A stretch of 6,231 nucleotides of DNA from Paracoccaceae bacterium (GTDB taxonomy: Bacteria; Pseudomonadota; Alphaproteobacteria; Rhodobacterales; Rhodobacteraceae), in NCBI GenBank assembly GCA_025458985.1, contig JALORM010000135.1, positions 1-6,231 on the forward strand. The letters run 5' to 3'. The notes below the pieces were generated by a model that had not been told where the DNA came from, searched no databases, and worked only from the letters and a program-made list of their open reading frames with translations. Position 1 is the stretch's first letter. Every line of letters starts with the position of its first letter. A program made the translations under genes and the position numbers. Shown in pieces: positions 4,808-6,231 of this stretch.

Positions 4808-5458
4808 ATGACCGTGCCGTCCCGCCCCTATTCCCGGGCCGAGTATCTCTCGGATGCCGTCGTCCACGTCGCGGGCCTTGCGCTGGCGGCGGGCGCAGTG
4901 CCGGTGCTGATCGTGCTGACCGCGCTCCTGCGGGGCGATGCCGCTTCGGTCGCGGGCGTCTCGGTCTACGGCGGGGCGCTGGTGCTGATGATCCTGTGCT
5001 CGGCGCTCTACAACATGATCCCGCGGCCCGACTGGGGCTGGCTGCTGCGGCGGCTGGACCATTCGGCGATCTACCTCAAGATCGCGGGCACCTACACCGC
5101 CTTCATCGCCGTCTCGGGCCAGGGCCTCGGGCTCCTGCTCGGCCTCTGGGCCGCGGCGCTGGCGGGGGTGGGGCTGAAGATCCTGTCGCCCGCCCGCTTC
5201 CGCTGGGCGGCGCTGGCGCTCTACCTCGGCATGGGCTGGGCCGGAGTTCTGGCGGGCGGGGCGGTGTTCGGCGCGCTGTCGGCGCCGGTGGTCGCGCTGA
5301 TGGCAGTGGGCGGGGTCCTCTACACCGCCGGGGTCGCCTTCTACCTGTGGGACAGGCTGCCCTTCCACAACACGATCTGGCACGTCTTCGTGCTGGCCGC
5401 GACGGGGGTCTTCTACGCCGCCGTCCTCGTCGCCGTGGTCGAGGGGGGGGCGGCGTGA
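4808..5458 (+). CDS. Hemolysin III / PAQR family membrane protein, first copy
   Basis: This 216-residue, seven-helix membrane protein belongs to the hemolysin III (TrhA/YqfA-like) branch of the PAQR family. Motifs in order are E12-x3-D16-x3-H20 before and in the first helix, CSALYN (64-69) in the second, RRLDHSAIYLKIAGTYTAF (81-99) in the third, and LPFHNTIWHVFVLAA (184-198) in the last, with His187 and His192. Zinc-binding PAQR proteins have S-x3-H in the second helix; here the position is Asn69, so one presumed metal ligand is missing. Such Asn variants may be normal in an alphaproteobacterial subgroup. The name hemolysin is historical; E. coli relatives affect membrane energetics and lipid homeostasis, and the role here is unknown. 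ATG 4808 is supported by family length and N-terminus. Its stop overlaps the GTG of the second copy as GTGA, so the two are a coupled tandem pair. Confidence 0.9.
   Translation: MTVPSRPYSRAEYLSDAVVHVAGLALAAGAVPVLIVLTALLRGDAASVAGVSVYGGALVLMILCSALYNMIPRPDWGWLLRRLDHSAIYLKIAGTYTAFIAVSGQGLGLLLGLWAAALAGVGLKILSPARFRWAALALYLGMGWAGVLAGGAVFGALSAPVVALMAVGGVLYTAGVAFYLWDRLPFHNTIWHVFVLAATGVFYAAVLVAVVEGGAA
5443..5450 (+). repeat. G8 homopolymer at the junction of the tandem PAQR genes
   Basis: Eight consecutive G residues lie five codons before the end of the first PAQR gene and 5-12 nt before the GTG of the second. With the preceding GA the tract can serve as a Shine-Dalgarno sequence (GAGGGG, about 8 nt from GTG 5455). 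A gain of one G, or a -1 ribosomal slip here, would join the first reading frame to that of the second gene. Confidence 0.6.
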
Positions 5459-6172
5459 CCGCCGCCGACGCGCGCCGCGCCTACACCCGGGCCGAGGTCT
5501 GGTCGGATGCCGCGATCCACGTCGCGGGGCTGGCCGCGGCCGCCGGGGCGGTGCCGGTGCTGATCGTGCTGGCCGCGCTGCTCAGGGGCGATGCGGCCTC
5601 GGTGGCGGGGGCCTCGGTCTACGGCGTCACGCTGATCCTGATGATCCTGTGCTCGGCGCTCTATCACCTCGGTGGCGGGGGCGTCGGTCTACGGCGTCAC
5701 GCTGATCCTGATGGTCCTGTGCTCGGCGCTCTATCACCTGGTGCGGCGGCCGGGCTGGGGGCAGGTGCTGCTCAGGCTCGACCACGCCGCGATCTTCCTC
5801 AAGATCGCGGGCACCTACACCGCGTTCTCGCTGATCGCGGGCGAAGGCTACGGCCTGACCGCCGCGCTCTGGGGCGCCGCAGCAGTGGGCGTCGCGCTCG
5901 AGGTGCTGATGCGCCGCCCCCGGCGCGCGCTGTCGACCGCGCTCGCCCTCGGGATGGGCTGGGCCGTGGTCGCGGGCGGCGGCGCGATCCTCGCCGCCCT
6001 GCCCACCGCCGCGGTCGTCCTGATGGCCGTGGGCGGCGCCCTCTACACCGCGGGGGCGGTCTTCAACCACTGGCGCCGCCTGCCGTTCCACAACACCATC
6101 TGGCACGGCTTCGTCCTGGCCGCGACGGCGGTGTTCTACGCGGCGGTCGTGGTCGCGGTCGTGGCGGCCTAG
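5455..6172 (+). pseudogene. Hemolysin III / PAQR family protein, second copy, frameshifted by a 70-bp duplication
   Basis: From GTG 5455 the frame encodes a close paralogue of the upstream gene (TRAEVWSDAAIHVAGL..., with E14-x3-D18-x3-H22) up to CSALYH at residues 66-71. It then enters a second copy of about 70 bp in a different frame and becomes meaningless, staying open to the end of the window. The correct protein resumes from about 5672 as VAGASVYG...CSALYHLVRRP...LDHAAIFLKIAGTYTAF...LPFHNTIWHGF and ends at TAG 6170-6172. Deleting one 70-bp unit leaves 648 bp, exactly 215 codons plus stop, aligned end to end with the 216-residue neighbour. Unlike that neighbour, this copy has the canonical His in S-x3-H. 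The break may be a real recent mutation or an assembly error; the rest of the frame shows no other damage. A separate gene starting at GTG 5672 is unlikely, since it would lack the first helix and a binding site. Confidence 0.85.
5597..5739 (+). repeat. Tandem duplication, two 70-bp units with two mismatches
   Basis: Bases 5597-5669 and 5667-5739 align at a constant offset of 70 bp with only two differences: C5613/G5683 and A5644/G5714. The unit begins CCTCGGTGGCGGGGG and ends in GCTCTATCA. Because 70 is not a multiple of three, the second unit is read in a shifted frame. CCT at the unit boundary, and the similarity of CCTCGGTGGCGG to the true continuation CCTGGTGCGGCGG (5737-5749), could have allowed slippage or short-homology joining. 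Confidence 0.95.
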
Positions 6173-6231
6173 CCGCCCGACGGCCGCGCGACGATCTCGA
6201 CCCGCCGGTTCAGCGCCCGGCCCTCGTCGGT
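6169..6231 (-). CDS. OmpA-family protein, C-terminal end (partial)
   Basis: The last 20 codons read TDEGRALNRRVEIVARPSGG and end at TAG (6171-6169). The segment GRALNRRVEI is the conserved end of the OmpA-like peptidoglycan-binding domain, where the Arg residues help hold diaminopimelate. The protein therefore is probably an outer-membrane or lipoprotein anchor to peptidoglycan, or a related cell-envelope protein carrying this domain; the rest lies beyond the window. Its stop shares the palindromic CTAG (6169-6172) with the stop of the second PAQR gene on the other strand. With so little sequence the domain call is good but the protein's identity is open. Confidence 0.75.
   Translation of the reverse strand, partial: TDEGRALNRRVEIVARPSGG

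Noticed and set aside
3477..4811. 444-codon open frame on the plus strand across moaE, moaD and pgsA
   Set aside because: It runs opposite three well-recognised genes, and its product is Arg/Gly/Pro-rich without recognisable motifs, as expected of antisense frames in high-GC DNA.
5655..5680. Programmed ribosomal frameshift rescuing the second PAQR gene
   Set aside because: A frameshift at the unit boundary would keep a duplicated helix-2 segment of about 23 residues in the protein, and no slippery heptamer or downstream structure is evident; duplication damage or misassembly is simpler.
5597..5739. CRISPR or iteron array
   Set aside because: There are only two units with no spacers, lying inside a coding sequence; this is a simple tandem duplication.
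4700..6106. Minus-strand frames opposite both PAQR genes (4700-5383, 5413-5667, 5627-6106)
   Set aside because: All three look alike (rich in Gln, Arg, His, Asp) only because they are antisense to the two paralogous PAQR genes.
5672..6172. Independent 166-codon gene starting at GTG 5672
   Set aside because: It lacks the first helix and the E-x3-D-x3-H region, has no ribosome site, and begins inside the duplicated unit; it is better read as the rest of the frameshifted second PAQR gene.

Overview
The window is a GC-rich, gene-dense piece of an alphaproteobacterial chromosome. Gene content, protein wording and the pgsA-moaD-moaE order suggest the Rhodobacterales (Rhodobacter/Paracoccus-like bacteria). 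This assignment rests on recognised protein families, not on a marker-gene comparison. I see no tRNA, rRNA, CRISPR array, insertion sequence or integrase. It reads as an ordinary housekeeping region apart from one locally rearranged gene at the right end.

Left part (1-2137). The window opens inside the last codons of a gamma-glutamyltransferase gene. This converges on hspQ, which encodes a small heat-shock/proteolysis-adaptor protein on the minus strand. A hairpin containing both stop codons lies between them. Divergent from hspQ is an AEC-family membrane transporter. It is followed in the same direction by a small lipoprotein with a lytic-transglycosylase fold.

Middle part (2144-4703). The transglycosylase converges on a minus-strand gene for a small helical protein that looks like a histidine-phosphotransfer (HPt) domain with the histidine replaced by lysine. 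A beta-class carbonic anhydrase is divergent from it. The carbonic anhydrase in turn converges on a tightly packed minus-strand operon, pgsA-moaD-moaE. This operon couples the first committed step of phosphatidylglycerol synthesis to both subunits of molybdopterin synthase: pgsA and moaD overlap by 4 bp, and moaD and moaE are 1 bp apart.

Right part (4704-6231). A divergent intergenic region with an inverted repeat separates pgsA from two tandem paralogues of the hemolysin III/PAQR membrane-protein family. The first is intact but has Asn where the family's S-x3-H motif has His. The second starts by a GTGA overlap and keeps the His, but is put out of frame by a 70-bp tandem duplication. Removing one repeat unit restores a 215-residue protein that matches its 216-residue neighbour. 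The window ends in the C-terminus of a minus-strand OmpA-like protein whose stop codon shares the bases CTAG with that of the second PAQR gene.

The best candidates for a second look are the 70-bp duplication (real mutation or assembly artefact), the apparently leaderless divergent pair pgsA/PAQR1, the G8 tract at the PAQR1/PAQR2 junction, and the histidine-less HPt-like protein. I found no clear evidence of an undescribed multi-gene system.
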